Shown here: one piece after another, positions 25,260-35,156 of the stretch
How the letters are laid out: every line of letters starts with the position of its first letter
How positions within the stretch are numbered: the stretch's first letter is position 1
From: Saprospiraceae bacterium
Lineage (GTDB): Bacteria; Bacteroidota; Bacteroidia; Chitinophagales; Saprospiraceae
DNA: 64,000 nucleotides
Assembly (NCBI GenBank): GCA_016712145.1
Contig: JADJRO010000001.1
Span: forward strand, 2,480,501 to 2,544,500
Direction: 5' to 3'
The notes under the pieces: model-generated
Seen by the model: only the letters and a program-made list of their open reading frames with translations
What the model was told of the DNA's origin: nothing
Databases searched by the model: none
Made by a program: the position numbers and the translations under genes

Positions 25260-26447
25260 TTATTCTACAATAATTTTTTGAGTTAAAACTTTATCCCCTT
25301 GTTTTATTTTTAGAATTAAAGTTCCTTTCGCTTCGTTTTTTATGTCTATTTCCTTATTATAAGTTCCGTCAAATACATCCAGTTTTTCATTATAGACTTC
25401 TTTTCCATTTAAATCAAGAACCTGTATCGTTGTTGGAACTTTCAATCCGGAAAAGTTAATTTTCATTTGTCCATTGCTAGGATTTGGACTACTGGTTAAA
25501 TATTCAACATTTAAAGACTGTTGATTTTCTTTACGGACTATAACATCTTTTGATTCACCACCCTCGCTTTTAATAATCTCGATTTGCTGGTTGGCGCCTT
25601 CACCATTAATTATTTTAACATCTTTATCATCTCCATTAATAATGATCATTTTTTTCATATTACTACCTGATCCAGGCAAGCCTCTAATTTCTTCAATCAC
25701 TTCTTTTCCATCTTTATCTTTCTTAATGATGATGCATTTCCGCTCACCAGAACCAGCTTCTCCCGGTTTGCAACATTTCATTTTAGCCATCCCTGGACTG
25801 CAGCTTTTCATACTGATAGCTTCTTCCTTGCGCTCTTGCAACTTGGCATTTAAGTTTTTAACTTTCGTTCCTCTCAAGATATTGACTTTTACTTTATCGC
25901 CAGGCTTGTTATCTGAAAGTTGTTCTATCACGGCATCTACATTTTTCGTTTCCTTGCCCTTAATTGCTAAAATTATATCTCCTTCTAGAATTCCTGCTTT
26001 CTCTGCAGCAGATCCTTCGAATACTTCAATTACCTGGGCTCCGTTTTCTCCATTTACATTTTCTAGTTGAACCCCTAATACGGCTTTGTTTGGTGGTGTT
26101 ACATTTTTTTCCATTTCAAGTTCATGCCACGCCATTTGATTACCCATTTCCGGCGCTCCATGAAACATCATTTCATGAGCTTCCCCGTCAGATAATGTAT
26201 TTCCTTTTCCATCTTTAATTATTACCTGAATGTCTTTATCCATTGAAGGATCCATTGAAGGATCCATTGACATAAAATCAACCGTATCAATTTCTTCTTT
26301 CTGCGTTTCCTTTCCGTCAATATTCTCAACGGTTACCTTTTTAATAATATACTTTGTTTTCGATTTACCTTGCTCCCCCTGTGCTATTAATGCCGTTAAT
26401 GGAAGCAACATGATTAGGTAAAATAATTTTAACTGTTTCATATGCAA
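25260..26447 (-). CDS. Secreted PDZ-domain protein with T9SS sorting domain
   Basis: This 395-residue protein has a signal peptide (KLFYLIMLLPLTALIAQ). An acidic region with tandem SMDP units follows, then a PDZ domain at about 117-205 (VLGVQLENVNG, AEKAGILEGDIILAIKG). Next come a short Cys/Met cluster (CSPGMAKMKCCKPG), a Lys/Asp-rich low-complexity region and a T9SS type A tail (SSPNPSNGQMKINFSG to QKIIVE). No protease domain is attached, so it is a PDZ-only surface protein. It follows the M56 peptidase gene by 21 bases and ends at a strong terminator. It is probably the effector or target of the BlaI/M56 pair. Metal binding by the Cys/Met cluster is speculative. Confidence 0.8.
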   Translation of the reverse strand: MHMKQLKLFYLIMLLPLTALIAQGEQGKSKTKYIIKKVTVENIDGKETQKEEIDTVDFMSMDPSMDPSMDKDIQVIIKDGKGNTLSDGEAHEMMFHGAPEMGNQMAWHELEMEKNVTPPNKAVLGVQLENVNGENGAQVIEVFEGSAAEKAGILEGDIILAIKGKETKNVDAVIEQLSDNKPGDKVKVNILRGTKVKNLNAKLQERKEEAISMKSCSPGMAKMKCCKPGEAGSGERKCIIIKKDKDGKEVIEEIRGLPGSGSNMKKMIIINGDDKDVKIINGEGANQQIEIIKSEGGESKDVIVRKENQQSLNVEYLTSSPNPSNGQMKINFSGLKVPTTIQVLDLNGKEVYNEKLDVFDGTYNKEIDIKNEAKGTLILKIKQGDKVLTQKIIVE

Positions 26448-26468
26448 TTATTTTATTAATGAAAAAAA

Positions 26469-27908
26469 TTAGTTTATTTGATTGTTATCGTGCTGAATCG
26501 TTCCAGGATCCATCATTTCGTGCTCAGGCTCAACGAGACTTTCTGAATTCTTATTCATGCGTATAATGATAATGGTACGATCATCTTCAGGTGCATAACA
26601 GCGAATTTGCTTTGTGACTATCCAGGATCCTCCATCTGTTATATGATTTGGTTCAGAACCAATTTGTTTTATTTTAAGTAGCGTTTTTGTTTTTTGATTC
26701 AATTCATTCCGAATCGCTTTCTCTAGTTCAACATTAAAGCCATGATTTGATGGATCCTCAAAAACCAAGTCCTGATTTGTATTTAATGGCTCGTATTTAT
26801 AAATGCGTTTATTAATCACCCTTTTTTTAATATTTGCATTCTGAGGTTTAGTAGTTTTATCTGCTTGCTTATTGCATAATATTTTGTTGTCAAGACAGAC
26901 CATATTTTGCATAGGTGCTTCTCTATTAACGACCTCATTACAAACTAAATCTTGTGTTAATGGATTCATTTTTATAAAAGCCATTCCCGTCATAAGCAAC
27001 ATAATTGCAAATCCGGAATACATCTCGTTTTGGGTACCTGAAATATTTAATACGGTTTCAATTCGTTTACGCAATTGTTTTTTCTGTCTAAAAAATGGAA
27101 GTGAAAATGCTGGGATTAAACCAGAACTCTCTTCAATTCTTATAATTAATTTAGCATACTCCAATTTGGAATTAATATAATTGGAAGCTGATGCATCTGC
27201 CAATAATTCGCGTTCCAGTTTTAAGTGACTGAGCAAAATATGAACTGCCGGATTATAAAAATAAACGATTTCAATTAAATTCATCATTAAATTGACCCAA
27301 TGATCCTTATTCAATGCATGGGAAACTTCATGAGCTAAAATACATTCAGCTTCCTTTGCTGATAACTGATTAATCCAGGCGGTTGGTATTAAAATTACTG
27401 GTTTAATGACCCCTGTTAAAAAAGCACTTCCGATTTTCTCACTTTGTAGGAGTACAATATTTTTTTGTATTTTATAGTGCTTGCATACTTTTTGGAAAGC
27501 ATGGGACCATAAATCGCTTGCTAAGTGATCCGATACATGAATCAATCGCTTAATGTAAATATGACTCCAAACAAAACGTATGCAAAAAACAATGCAACCA
27601 ATTAACCATATTTGATTTATATATTGGAGTACAAGGTTCTGGTCTAAATTTGGAATAAAAGCAGTAATTGATATTAATTGCAAGGAGGGTTTGTAAACCA
27701 AACTTACAAAAGTTAAAACACTTGTAATAACAATTAAAATCAATGCTGAAAGGGACAACGTATATAAAACCTTTGGATTCTTTCGATAAAATATACGCAA
27801 TAACCACATCAATAATACGATCAATGCACCTTGCCATAATGAATGCATTAAGGTTGAGGCAAAAAGTTCATGCCATGGAGTCGCTTCAATGTGGGCGCTT
27901 GTTTTCAT
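26469..27908 (-). CDS. M56-family membrane metallopeptidase (BlaR1/MecR1-like)
   Basis: The 479 residues show four TM helices in the first 320 and a cytoplasmic zinc-peptidase motif HEVSH (His193, Glu194, His197) within LAHEVSHALNKDHW. ELLADASA follows (third zinc-ligand region). After the last helix there is an extracytoplasmic tail of about 170 residues with no penicillin-binding domain. In the family, ligand sensing triggers cleavage of the BlaI-type repressor. Here the sensor tail is unlike beta-lactamase sensors, so the signal is unknown. It starts with TAATG overlap after the BlaI gene. Confidence 0.88.
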   Translation of the reverse strand: MKTSAHIEATPWHELFASTLMHSLWQGALIVLLMWLLRIFYRKNPKVLYTLSLSALILIVITSVLTFVSLVYKPSLQLISITAFIPNLDQNLVLQYINQIWLIGCIVFCIRFVWSHIYIKRLIHVSDHLASDLWSHAFQKVCKHYKIQKNIVLLQSEKIGSAFLTGVIKPVILIPTAWINQLSAKEAECILAHEVSHALNKDHWVNLMMNLIEIVYFYNPAVHILLSHLKLERELLADASASNYINSKLEYAKLIIRIEESSGLIPAFSLPFFRQKKQLRKRIETVLNISGTQNEMYSGFAIMLLMTGMAFIKMNPLTQDLVCNEVVNREAPMQNMVCLDNKILCNKQADKTTKPQNANIKKRVINKRIYKYEPLNTNQDLVFEDPSNHGFNVELEKAIRNELNQKTKTLLKIKQIGSEPNHITDGGSWIVTKQIRCYAPEDDRTIIIIRMNKNSESLVEPEHEMMDPGTIQHDNNQIN

Positions 27909-28288
27909 TATTTAGATTCCAGGTCTTTTAATAATTTTTTAAGATCATTGATTTCATCAGGAGAAGCTTTATAGTTTCCTAATGTCTGCATAACCATTTC
28001 CATCGGTGAACCATCAAAAACATGATCTATCATATCTTTTAAATAATTCTTTTTTACTTGTTGCTCCTTAATGGCTGGTTTATAAATATGCAATTTTCCT
28101 TCTGCTTCCCGAACACAAAGTCCTTTTTCAAACATTATTTGAAGCATCTTTAAAGTTGTAGTGTAACCAACATCCTTGTGCTCATTTAAAAGCTCATTCA
28201 CCGCTTTAACGGTAGAAGGTCCTAATTTCCATAGAATCTGCAGGATCTCTAATTCGCCGTCAGTGGGTTTATGAATTAATTTATTCAT
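27908..28288 (-). CDS. BlaI/MecI/CopY-family transcriptional repressor
   Basis: This 126-residue protein is a winged-helix repressor: KPTDGELEILQILWKLGPSTVKAVNELL at the N-terminus, TTLKMLQIMFEKGLCVRE for the recognition helix and wing, and a dimerisation tail. It is first in the operon with the M56 peptidase and the PDZ-T9SS gene. A perfect palindrome lies 50 bases upstream of its start and is the likely autoregulatory operator. The cleavage site would lie in the C-terminal helix region but cannot be fixed here. Confidence 0.92.
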   Translation of the reverse strand: MNKLIHKPTDGELEILQILWKLGPSTVKAVNELLNEHKDVGYTTTLKMLQIMFEKGLCVREAEGKLHIYKPAIKEQQVKKNYLKDMIDHVFDGSPMEMVMQTLGNYKASPDEINDLKKLLKDLESK

Positions 28289-28331
28289 GGGTCATTTATA
28301 CAATTGGTGATACAAATATTAAAACACTATA

Positions 28332-28353
28332 CAAATCTACGAAATATTTCGTA
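28332..28353 (-). promoter_or_regulatory. Palindromic operator overlapping the -7 box of the BlaI operon
   Basis: TACGAAATATTTCGTA (28338-28353) is a perfect 16-bp palindrome of the TAC-N10-GTA form seen in BlaI/MecI operators. On the minus strand it overlaps TAGATTTG (28339-28332), a TAnnTTTG -7 box about 45 bases from the ATG at 28288. Repressor binding there would block transcription. The binding itself is inferred. Confidence 0.65.
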
Positions 28354-28554
28354 CTATTTAATATTTTTTTAACGTACCCCAATTTAAACAAGGACCTGTT
28401 GAGATTTTCTAAGGCGAATGAATTTCTTCTTTCAGGCTAATTATTTTAACCTAAACATCTATTTTTGCCAAATAAAAATTTGATATTTTAGATAAATTTA
28501 TGGATTATCAAAATAATATTTTGAAATTTACTGTAGGTGCGTTAAAGGGATCCC

Positions 28555-31146
28555 TTACATCTTTTCAAAACGTACATCCTCTGTTCCTTTAGCGGTAATG
28601 CATTGAATGACATACCAACCCGGACTTAGTTTGCCAATATAGATTCTGCTTTCCGATGTCGAAACATCTCGTAATGGGATTCCCTGAATGTTTAATAAGC
28701 GCATCTTGTGTATAGCAGATTGGTTTTTATACTTAATATAAAGATACTCTTTGGCTATAGTAGGATATATCTCAAAGGATGCATCTGGATTAATTGTTGC
28801 CGTCCGCACCGGAATCGTAATTTTAATGGTTGTTGTACAATTATTTGCGTCTGTAATGATTAAATTATAATCACCAGCCTTCAGAGAATCCGGGTTTTCA
28901 TTTAGAATTTTAAAAGTATAGGGTGCAACACCTCCTGTGATGATAAGATTACTAATTCCACCATCATTTTTACCGGGTGTAGCAGATCGAATACTATAAT
29001 TTGCATTCAACGCTGCAGGTTCAACTATATTAAAGCTATACACTTTATTGGTATTCTTGGCTGAGGTGATCGTCACATCATAATTGCCTGCTACCAGATT
29101 TGCAATTTTATTACTGGTTTCACCTGTACTCCATTTAAAACTAAACGGATCCGCACCTATTAAGTCTTCTATTTCAATTGCAGCTTTATCACCAATACAC
29201 AATATGCTATCAATTTTAATTTTTGAAATTTTAGGTATGCTGCATTCAAAACTTATTGATTTGCAGGTAAAATCTTCATCACAATCACCAATTGCAATCA
29301 AACAAATACTTTGCGGGGATTTATCACAATCCAAAACGGCATCTACTTCGGATGCTGCTAAAGTATCTTTTCCGATAATCCATTTGACACTGCGTGAATT
29401 TTTAGATTCTGATTTTAGATGTACAAATTCATAATCTTTAGTAAAAGTAAAATCTGCTTTTGGAGTCACACTTAAAACTTTTGTAAGCGTATCCCTCACC
29501 CCTGAAGATAAATTATAAAAACTACCGCTTGCAGTTGTTTCAAGTTTAACGGCCCTTACAAGATATTCATATTTAAATCCATTAAAAGGGCACAGATCTC
29601 TATAAAAAGTATCCATTACATTTCTTGCAGAAACTTCATAGATCGAATTTCCAGTTATTCTGCGATATACATTATATCCATGTGTTGCCTCAATTGATTT
29701 TCTCCATTTTAAATCGATGTGCGGACCCGTTTCAACTGCTTCTCATGTTTCGGGCGCTGCAATAGGATACATAATTAAACTTGGGTCACCCATTAAAGCA
29801 ACATGAGTGGACCGTGCACCAAATCCTGCCTGATACAGACTGGAATTATTAATACTTAATTTGCCACACAGTCCGATGGGATCACCCATCGCCATGTAGT
29901 GCATAGACCACAAAGGCCTGCCTGACCATGCATTGCTAAGGATGGTTCCACTGGCCAGTGCTGCACGTAAAAAATTATTTGGACTATCCCAATCACCAAA
30001 ATAACTGCCAAATAAAAATGTAAATACGGATTGTAAACTATCAACGGCCATGTTTTGTGTGGTACTTATCCCTCCTGCGCCTTCATACCAACCTCCACCT
30101 GCTCCAAAAGACCACAAATACGATTTTTTTAATAAACTATCTCTATAATTACCGTATTCAACATTTGACGGTCCGAAAAATGCGGAAAAATTTTTCATGC
30201 CACTTTGTCCAAATGCTTCCCCGGCAAAATTAAAATTGTCTAAAACGATGCCTCTTCTGACTGCGTTTATTTGTCCGGTACGCCATCTGTGATTTTTATT
30301 TAAATAACTTCTCAACAATTCTATTTCCGATTTTGAAAATGCAGGCATATTAAAAAAATCTACACGACCTACTTCTAGATCAACATCACTTGGCAAGCTG
30401 CTTTGATCAAACTTTCCATCACCTGGTATGTTTTTATTTGCTGCTCTTCCTGCACTCACATCATCAACAATTACATCGGTCCAGGTACCATCCAATTCAC
30501 CATAGTAAGAATCACAAGGCCAGGCTCCTACATGGTCTGTATGTCCATCTGGTGCTATGTCTCCGGAATAAGGTACTTTAACATGCCCCAAAATGAATAC
30601 AGACTTTAAATCCGGATTGGATCGTTTCAAATCTGCAATTTTTGTTCGAATTTCTACTACGGTATTTTTAGAAGCAGGCACATAAGTCAATACATTCCAA
30701 GATTCATTGGAAACGTCTGCCTTCCAAATATCAATTTCTGTTTTCAACCTGACATTGACTAAACTGTCAACCAACAATAAGATGCTTCCACGACTATCTG
30801 TTTCAGGAAGTTTGATCCCGGCATACACGTATCCGAATCCATTTGAAACGGAACTTACCTTAGATACCCGATATTCATAGCCTTTGCCCACTTCAACGTT
30901 TTTATCTACATATCTGGTAGAATCTTTCGATACATTGGCAATAAAACTACCCCAGCTTGTTGCTGATTTTGTCTTTCTGAAAACATAATAATTTGTAGCA
31001 TCGGGATCTGCAATCCAATTAAGTGTAATGCTTGCAGGACTTTCCTGAGTCTCTACCCAGATAAGTACAGAGGCTTTTATACTGTAATTTTGAGCCTTTA
31101 AAAATGCGGTACAAAGAACAAAAAATAAAAGGATTGAAAAACGCAT
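28555..31146 (-). pseudogene. Large extracellular protein: Fn3 + C25-like domain + SprB-like repeats + T9SS tail, with an in-frame TGA
   Basis: The frame from ATG 31146 runs to TGA at 29745-29743 and continues in the same frame, without another stop, to 28555. That is 864 codons in all. The first part (467 residues) has a signal peptide, an Fn3-like domain (TLNWIADPDATNYYVFRK) and an alpha/beta region ending HVALMGDPSLIMYP, typical of the end of C25 (gingipain-type) folds. After the TGA a second Fn3 follows (IDLKWRKS), then SprB-like repeats (GGVAPYTFKIL, AGDYNLIITDANNC) and a T9SS type A tail. The stop would cut off the sorting signal. One substitution explains it: sequencing error or a real nonsense mutation. 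The stretch 29617-29742 is clearly coding. Confidence 0.75.
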
Positions 31147-31467
31147 GGTTGAAATTTTACTCTAAATTATAAACTTATTATGGATTAATCAAAGTTGATT
31201 TCTTGCAAGACTTATAAAATCTTACCAATTCGCATGGAGAATTTTTAATTATCTTATTGCCGGTTAATTATCAATATATTAAATATATTATTAAATATCA
31301 TACGCTGCATCCAAATTCAGGTAAAATGAATTTTTTTAAAAAGTCTTTAGCACAGTTAAATTGCAGGATCCATTTTTTAATTCCGGTTTAAACTACATAT
31401 GAAGTGATTAAAGAATTGTATACTCCTGCAAGTGACTTTTTTAGAGCTTCCATTGGCTAAATTCATC
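31147..31467. other. 321-bp AT-rich gap
   Basis: Between two minus-strand genes. It contains a run of AT-only direct repeats near 31273-31300 (ATATATTAAAT type) and no supported ORF. I see nothing else. Confidence 0.4.
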
Positions 31468-32118
31468 CTATTTCTTCAACATCTGAATCATTTGCAGTTT
31501 TGCTTTCCGAAAATACATCAATTGCAATCCGATGAATGAAATAATTCCTCCTGCAAACGCAAGATTTCTAAAAGAATTCATAGTTTCTTTGAACTGTGGA
31601 TAAAATGGGTTAATTATAAAGATACTTATTCCAGTTATTACCAGTGAGCTAAGTAAAAAGGCGACTACAAATGCAATTTTATCTTGTTGATTTATCTGGG
31701 CGGTCTGAAATAAATTTGAAAATAATTTTCTGCTGTACTCTTTATTTTCTGATTTCCACTTTACTAATTCTGCATAAATTTTACAAGCTTCTTCGATTTT
31801 GTTTTCATTTTTATATGCCTCAGCTTTATAGTATAATATTTTTTCAAAAATTGCTTGTTGCCTTTCATTAAATAGCTGGTGGTTGATGAGTTCTGATATA
31901 AATGAATCAGCCTGCGTATAAAATAAGCTGTATTTATCTAGTTTATATAAGGCTTCAATGTAATTGAATTTTATTTCGATATACTCATCGTATTCCAGTT
32001 TTACAATTTGATCAAAATAATGCTGGTAAAAATAATAAAAATCGTAAAATGCTCTTTCCGGAATGTTTTTAAATCTGGAAAAAACCTTGCTGCCGATTTG
32101 TTTATAATTCGTGATCAT
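31468..32118 (-). CDS. TPR-like protein with C-terminal two-TM hairpin
   Basis: This 216-residue protein is helical throughout. Residues 10-135 look like degenerate TPR hairpins (YIEALYKLDKYSLFYTQAD, YKAEAYKNENKIEEACKIYAELVKW), and two TM helices sit at about 153-175 and 188-207. Function unknown. It is the last gene of the long nadK operon, with its ATG overlapping the stop of the cyclase-family gene by four bases. Confidence 0.6.
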   Translation of the reverse strand: MITNYKQIGSKVFSRFKNIPERAFYDFYYFYQHYFDQIVKLEYDEYIEIKFNYIEALYKLDKYSLFYTQADSFISELINHQLFNERQQAIFEKILYYKAEAYKNENKIEEACKIYAELVKWKSENKEYSRKLFSNLFQTAQINQQDKIAFVVAFLLSSLVITGISIFIINPFYPQFKETMNSFRNLAFAGGIISFIGLQLMYFRKAKLQMIQMLKK

Positions 32119-32870
32119 ACGAGTTCTTCCAATCGAAACAATAATGGCCTTGAAGGCACTGCGTCTTGTTCCATTGAAGCAAGCTGCAAATTAATTAAAT
32201 AATAGTTATCCTCCAGGTGATCCGGTATATAAATCAATTCTGTGATACTGCAATCCAGGGCTCGATTCCCTTCCCAAAAGCAATGATGGGCCGCCAATTT
32301 TCCACCATCTTGTTCCCGGTCTACAGAGGGAAGATCAATCAATAAATGTTTAACTTTTTTTGATACGATAAAATCCATGGCTTCTTTGGATAAATAGGGT
32401 GGATTGGTTCCAGAATAATGCTGCTTCGTTTTTGAAATATCATTAGGAAGCGTTCGGATAATTAAAAATTCCGGGATGTCAATATCCTCTAAGAATCGTT
32501 CAAGACTTTCTGCTTGGATGATTCGATCTCCGTTCTCCATTTTAGTTGGATAAATGGAAACTAAATAGGCTATTCCAAAAAACTGTTTCACGATTTGATT
32601 AACAGAATGTCGTTCCTTTGAAATATGACCGACCCCTTCTGTGTGAGTCCCTCCACCGTGTATATTTATAAACGTGTTATAAAAGTTTACCGGACCTCCT
32701 TCTTTTACAGAACCTATAAAATCGCCTTGTTTCACCGCTTGGCTACTAAATAAATTGGCATAAAAGCAATTCACTTGTTGGTTTCCTTCTTTATAAGATA
32801 TAGACAAATCAATGCCTTGGTTTAAATCACACGTATAGACTTTGTGTTCCCGGCTAAATTGAATTTTCAT
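32115..32870 (-). CDS. Cyclase-family hydrolase (kynurenine-formamidase-like)
   Basis: This 251-residue protein has NIHGGGTHTEGVGHI, a variant of the HxGTHxDxxxH metal-binding motif of the cyclase/kynurenine formamidase family. Asp is replaced by Glu and the first GT is shifted to GGGT. DFIVSKKVKHLLIDLPSVDR and HHCFWEGNRALDCSITEL match the rest of the fold. A metal-dependent amide or lactone hydrolase is likely; the substrate is unknown because no tryptophan-degradation gene is adjacent. It follows nadK by one base. Confidence 0.8.
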   Translation of the reverse strand: MKIQFSREHKVYTCDLNQGIDLSISYKEGNQQVNCFYANLFSSQAVKQGDFIGSVKEGGPVNFYNTFINIHGGGTHTEGVGHISKERHSVNQIVKQFFGIAYLVSIYPTKMENGDRIIQAESLERFLEDIDIPEFLIIRTLPNDISKTKQHYSGTNPPYLSKEAMDFIVSKKVKHLLIDLPSVDREQDGGKLAAHHCFWEGNRALDCSITELIYIPDHLEDNYYLINLQLASMEQDAVPSRPLLFRLEELV

Positions 32871-32871
32871 C

Positions 32872-33753
32872 TTAATTGCGTTGATCTAAACCCCAGTTTA
32901 ATTTATCGTGCATTGTTTTCAAAAAACTTGATGGTTGCAATTGGATTAAACGAATGGAAAAGTCACATTTTCTAATTCCTAATTGATAATCCGCCGTTAT
33001 AACTTCATATCTTGAGTCTAGCGTACACAGAAAATTATCCGTTCGCCCTTCCACTTCAAAACTAAGAATTGCATCATCCGGCAACACCACAGGCCGTACA
33101 TTCAAATTATGGGGTGCAACTGGCGTTATTATAAGATTTTGGGCTTGTGGAAACAAAATTGGACCTCCACAGGATAAAGAATACCCGGTAGATCCTGTTG
33201 GCGTCGCTATGATTAATCCATCCGCCCAGTAAGAATTTAAAAAATCGCCATTGACATAGGTGTGAATCGTAATCATGGAGGAGTTATCTCTCTTTAAAAT
33301 TGAAAAATCATTAAGTGCAAAAGGGGTTTCTCCGAAAAGTGGCACATTGCATTCCAATTGAATCAGGGTTCTTTCATCCAATTCATACATTCCGTTCATC
33401 AAATTATGTACGGCATCTGCGATCAATCGTTTTTCAATACTGGCCAAAAAGCCCAATCTCCCCAAATTTATTCCTAAAATGGGTACTCGGCTTTCTCTAA
33501 TAAATGTCAAGGCATTCAAGATGGTACCATCTCCCCCCAAAGTAATCATGCAATCAGGCTTCAACCGCAGCACATCCTGGTAATCATTCCAAGTAGGAAG
33601 ATTAGACGGTTTTATCCCCATTTCTTCGCATAGCTCAAGAAAACTATCCTTTATATAAACTTCTGCTCTGGCTCCCGCCAAATGGTGAAGTAAAGACTGG
33701 ATATTTGATATATCGTCTGCTTTGATTTTCTGACCAAACAATAAAACTTTCAT
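32872..33753 (-). CDS. nadK: NAD kinase
   Basis: I start at ATG 33753 (293 residues), which overlaps the preceding stop by one base; an upstream TTG at 33756 is less likely. Motifs are CMITLGGDGTILNAL (GGDGT catalytic Asp), INLGRLGFLA, TPTGSTGYSLSCGGPI and APHNLNVRPVVLP. These are the full set of NAD kinase signatures. It phosphorylates NAD to NADP. It lies between the BamA/TamA-like barrel gene and the cyclase-family gene, and CBS-protein and nadK neighbours are common in Bacteroidota. Confidence 0.95.
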   Translation of the reverse strand: MKVLLFGQKIKADDISNIQSLLHHLAGARAEVYIKDSFLELCEEMGIKPSNLPTWNDYQDVLRLKPDCMITLGGDGTILNALTFIRESRVPILGINLGRLGFLASIEKRLIADAVHNLMNGMYELDERTLIQLECNVPLFGETPFALNDFSILKRDNSSMITIHTYVNGDFLNSYWADGLIIATPTGSTGYSLSCGGPILFPQAQNLIITPVAPHNLNVRPVVLPDDAILSFEVEGRTDNFLCTLDSRYEVITADYQLGIRKCDFSIRLIQLQPSSFLKTMHDKLNWGLDQRN

Positions 33754-35156
33754 CAAAATGCCTTTCTTGTATGAAAATAGATTCCGTCTTCCTTCAAATG
33801 GTTCACACTGTAATTAAGATTAAACTGAAAAACTTCATTGATTGTAAAGTTAAGTCCTGGACCCAGACTAAACAAAATTTTATTGGTTAAATCATTGGAT
33901 TGAAAATAAAATGGATCATTTACATAGGCTGTATTGAGTTGTAAACTAAGATCCAAATCGGTCTTTATTAAAAAACTATTAATTCGCAAGATTCTTTTAA
34001 AAAAATCCGTTGTATACGAACCAATAAAATATCTGAACTCGTTGTGATTGTAAATAAAATCCAATCCATCAATACTATAGAATTCATACCCCGATATCCC
34101 GGTATCATTGTAATCATATCCTTTATAGATATTTAACGGTTTTTTCTTTCGGATTAATGCAAGTTCTCCTGTAATATTTGTCTGTATATAACAATGATTA
34201 AATAATTTTTTACAGGCTTTAATTGATTGAATAAAATTTAAATAGTTTAAATCATCGTGCATAAATAATCCGGCTTTCTTAATCGCCCAGTTTAATTGCA
34301 AGCCTCTTGTTGGTCTTAAAATATGATCCATATCAAAATAACTTGCCGTTGCAATTCCAAGACCAAAATTTTGTAAATAATCTCCTGTCAATAAATAGTC
34401 TGGATATTCCACTGCAAGCTGTTTGTTAAGCTTGTTACTAAAAAAATGAATCTCAAATGTATAATTCCAAAACTTATTTTGCTTATAATTTAAACCAACC
34501 ACCACTTCTTTATTAAAATAAATTTTAGTATCACCTACTTTCTTGTAAACTGATTTGTTGTTCTTGACTTGGATTGGTATTTCTTTGTGTTCAATATAAT
34601 TTAATGCAGAATACAATCCAAATTTCGAATTGGAAAATAGCGCCGGGCGATTGTATAAGAATTGTAACTTTCGCACATAACCACCTTGCAATTTGAATTT
34701 AAATTGGTCTCTAACACCTGTAAAGTTTACATGATTTAAACCAAGACCATAATTTACCCGTTTCAATGACCGATTGTGTTCATTCCACCAAACATTAAAA
34801 TCAGGGTCAGAAATTTCAAATATAACCGAAGGATAAATATACCAGTTTTCCTGCAGGATAACTTTAAACCGGACCCCACCGGTTTCTTCAAATAAATAAA
34901 TTGGAAAAACTTCAATTTTTAAAAATAAATTTGTCTTTCTTAAATCTGATGTAATTAACTCCATGGTTTGAATTACTTCGTCTTGAAGAATTTTATCTCC
35001 TTCAGTAAATCGGAGCTCCCTTCTTACATACCATTCCTTGGTTTTTTTCAATCCATTAAATTCAAATCCATGGATAACCAGTGTATCAAAATTTTGGGAA
35101 ATTCCTTTTAGATTAAGGAATATAAAAAGTAGGATAATGGGTAGCCTGAAAATAAT
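33753..35156 (-). CDS. BamA/TamA-like outer-membrane protein (POTRA + barrel), unusual start
   Basis: The frame is open from TTG at 35051, but coding clearly begins earlier. Upstream codons give a leader (FRLPIILLFIFLNLKGISQ) and the start of a POTRA domain (TLVIHGFEFNGLKKT). The only plausible start is ATT at 35156, overlapping the preceding TAA stop as a TAATT variant of TAATG. One POTRA (residues 25-110, RRELRFTEGD) is followed by a 16-strand-type barrel with alternating aromatic strands and HILRPTRGLQLNW, recalling BamA/Omp85. Length with the ATT start is 467 residues. It may insert outer-membrane proteins or translocate cargo. A base error at the start codon is the alternative. Confidence 0.75.
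   Translation of the reverse strand: MIFRLPIILLFIFLNLKGISQNFDTLVIHGFEFNGLKKTKEWYVRRELRFTEGDKILQDEVIQTMELITSDLRKTNLFLKIEVFPIYLFEETGGVRFKVILQENWYIYPSVIFEISDPDFNVWWNEHNRSLKRVNYGLGLNHVNFTGVRDQFKFKLQGGYVRKLQFLYNRPALFSNSKFGLYSALNYIEHKEIPIQVKNNKSVYKKVGDTKIYFNKEVVVGLNYKQNKFWNYTFEIHFFSNKLNKQLAVEYPDYLLTGDYLQNFGLGIATASYFDMDHILRPTRGLQLNWAIKKAGLFMHDDLNYLNFIQSIKACKKLFNHCYIQTNITGELALIRKKKPLNIYKGYDYNDTGISGYEFYSIDGLDFIYNHNEFRYFIGSYTTDFFKRILRINSFLIKTDLDLSLQLNTAYVNDPFYFQSNDLTNKILFSLGPGLNFTINEVFQFNLNYSVNHLKEDGIYFHTRKAF

Noticed and set aside
25591..26070. 159-residue plus-strand ORF
   Set aside because: It mirrors the low-complexity PDZ-T9SS gene on the other strand and is leucine/serine-rich without motifs.
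29743..29745. TGA read as selenocysteine or tryptophan
   Set aside because: TGA ends several clear genes here (e.g. the PP2C gene at 36581, the BamA-like gene at 33753, the HhH gene at 4710-4712). No Sec-type motif surrounds this site, so a point change is simpler.
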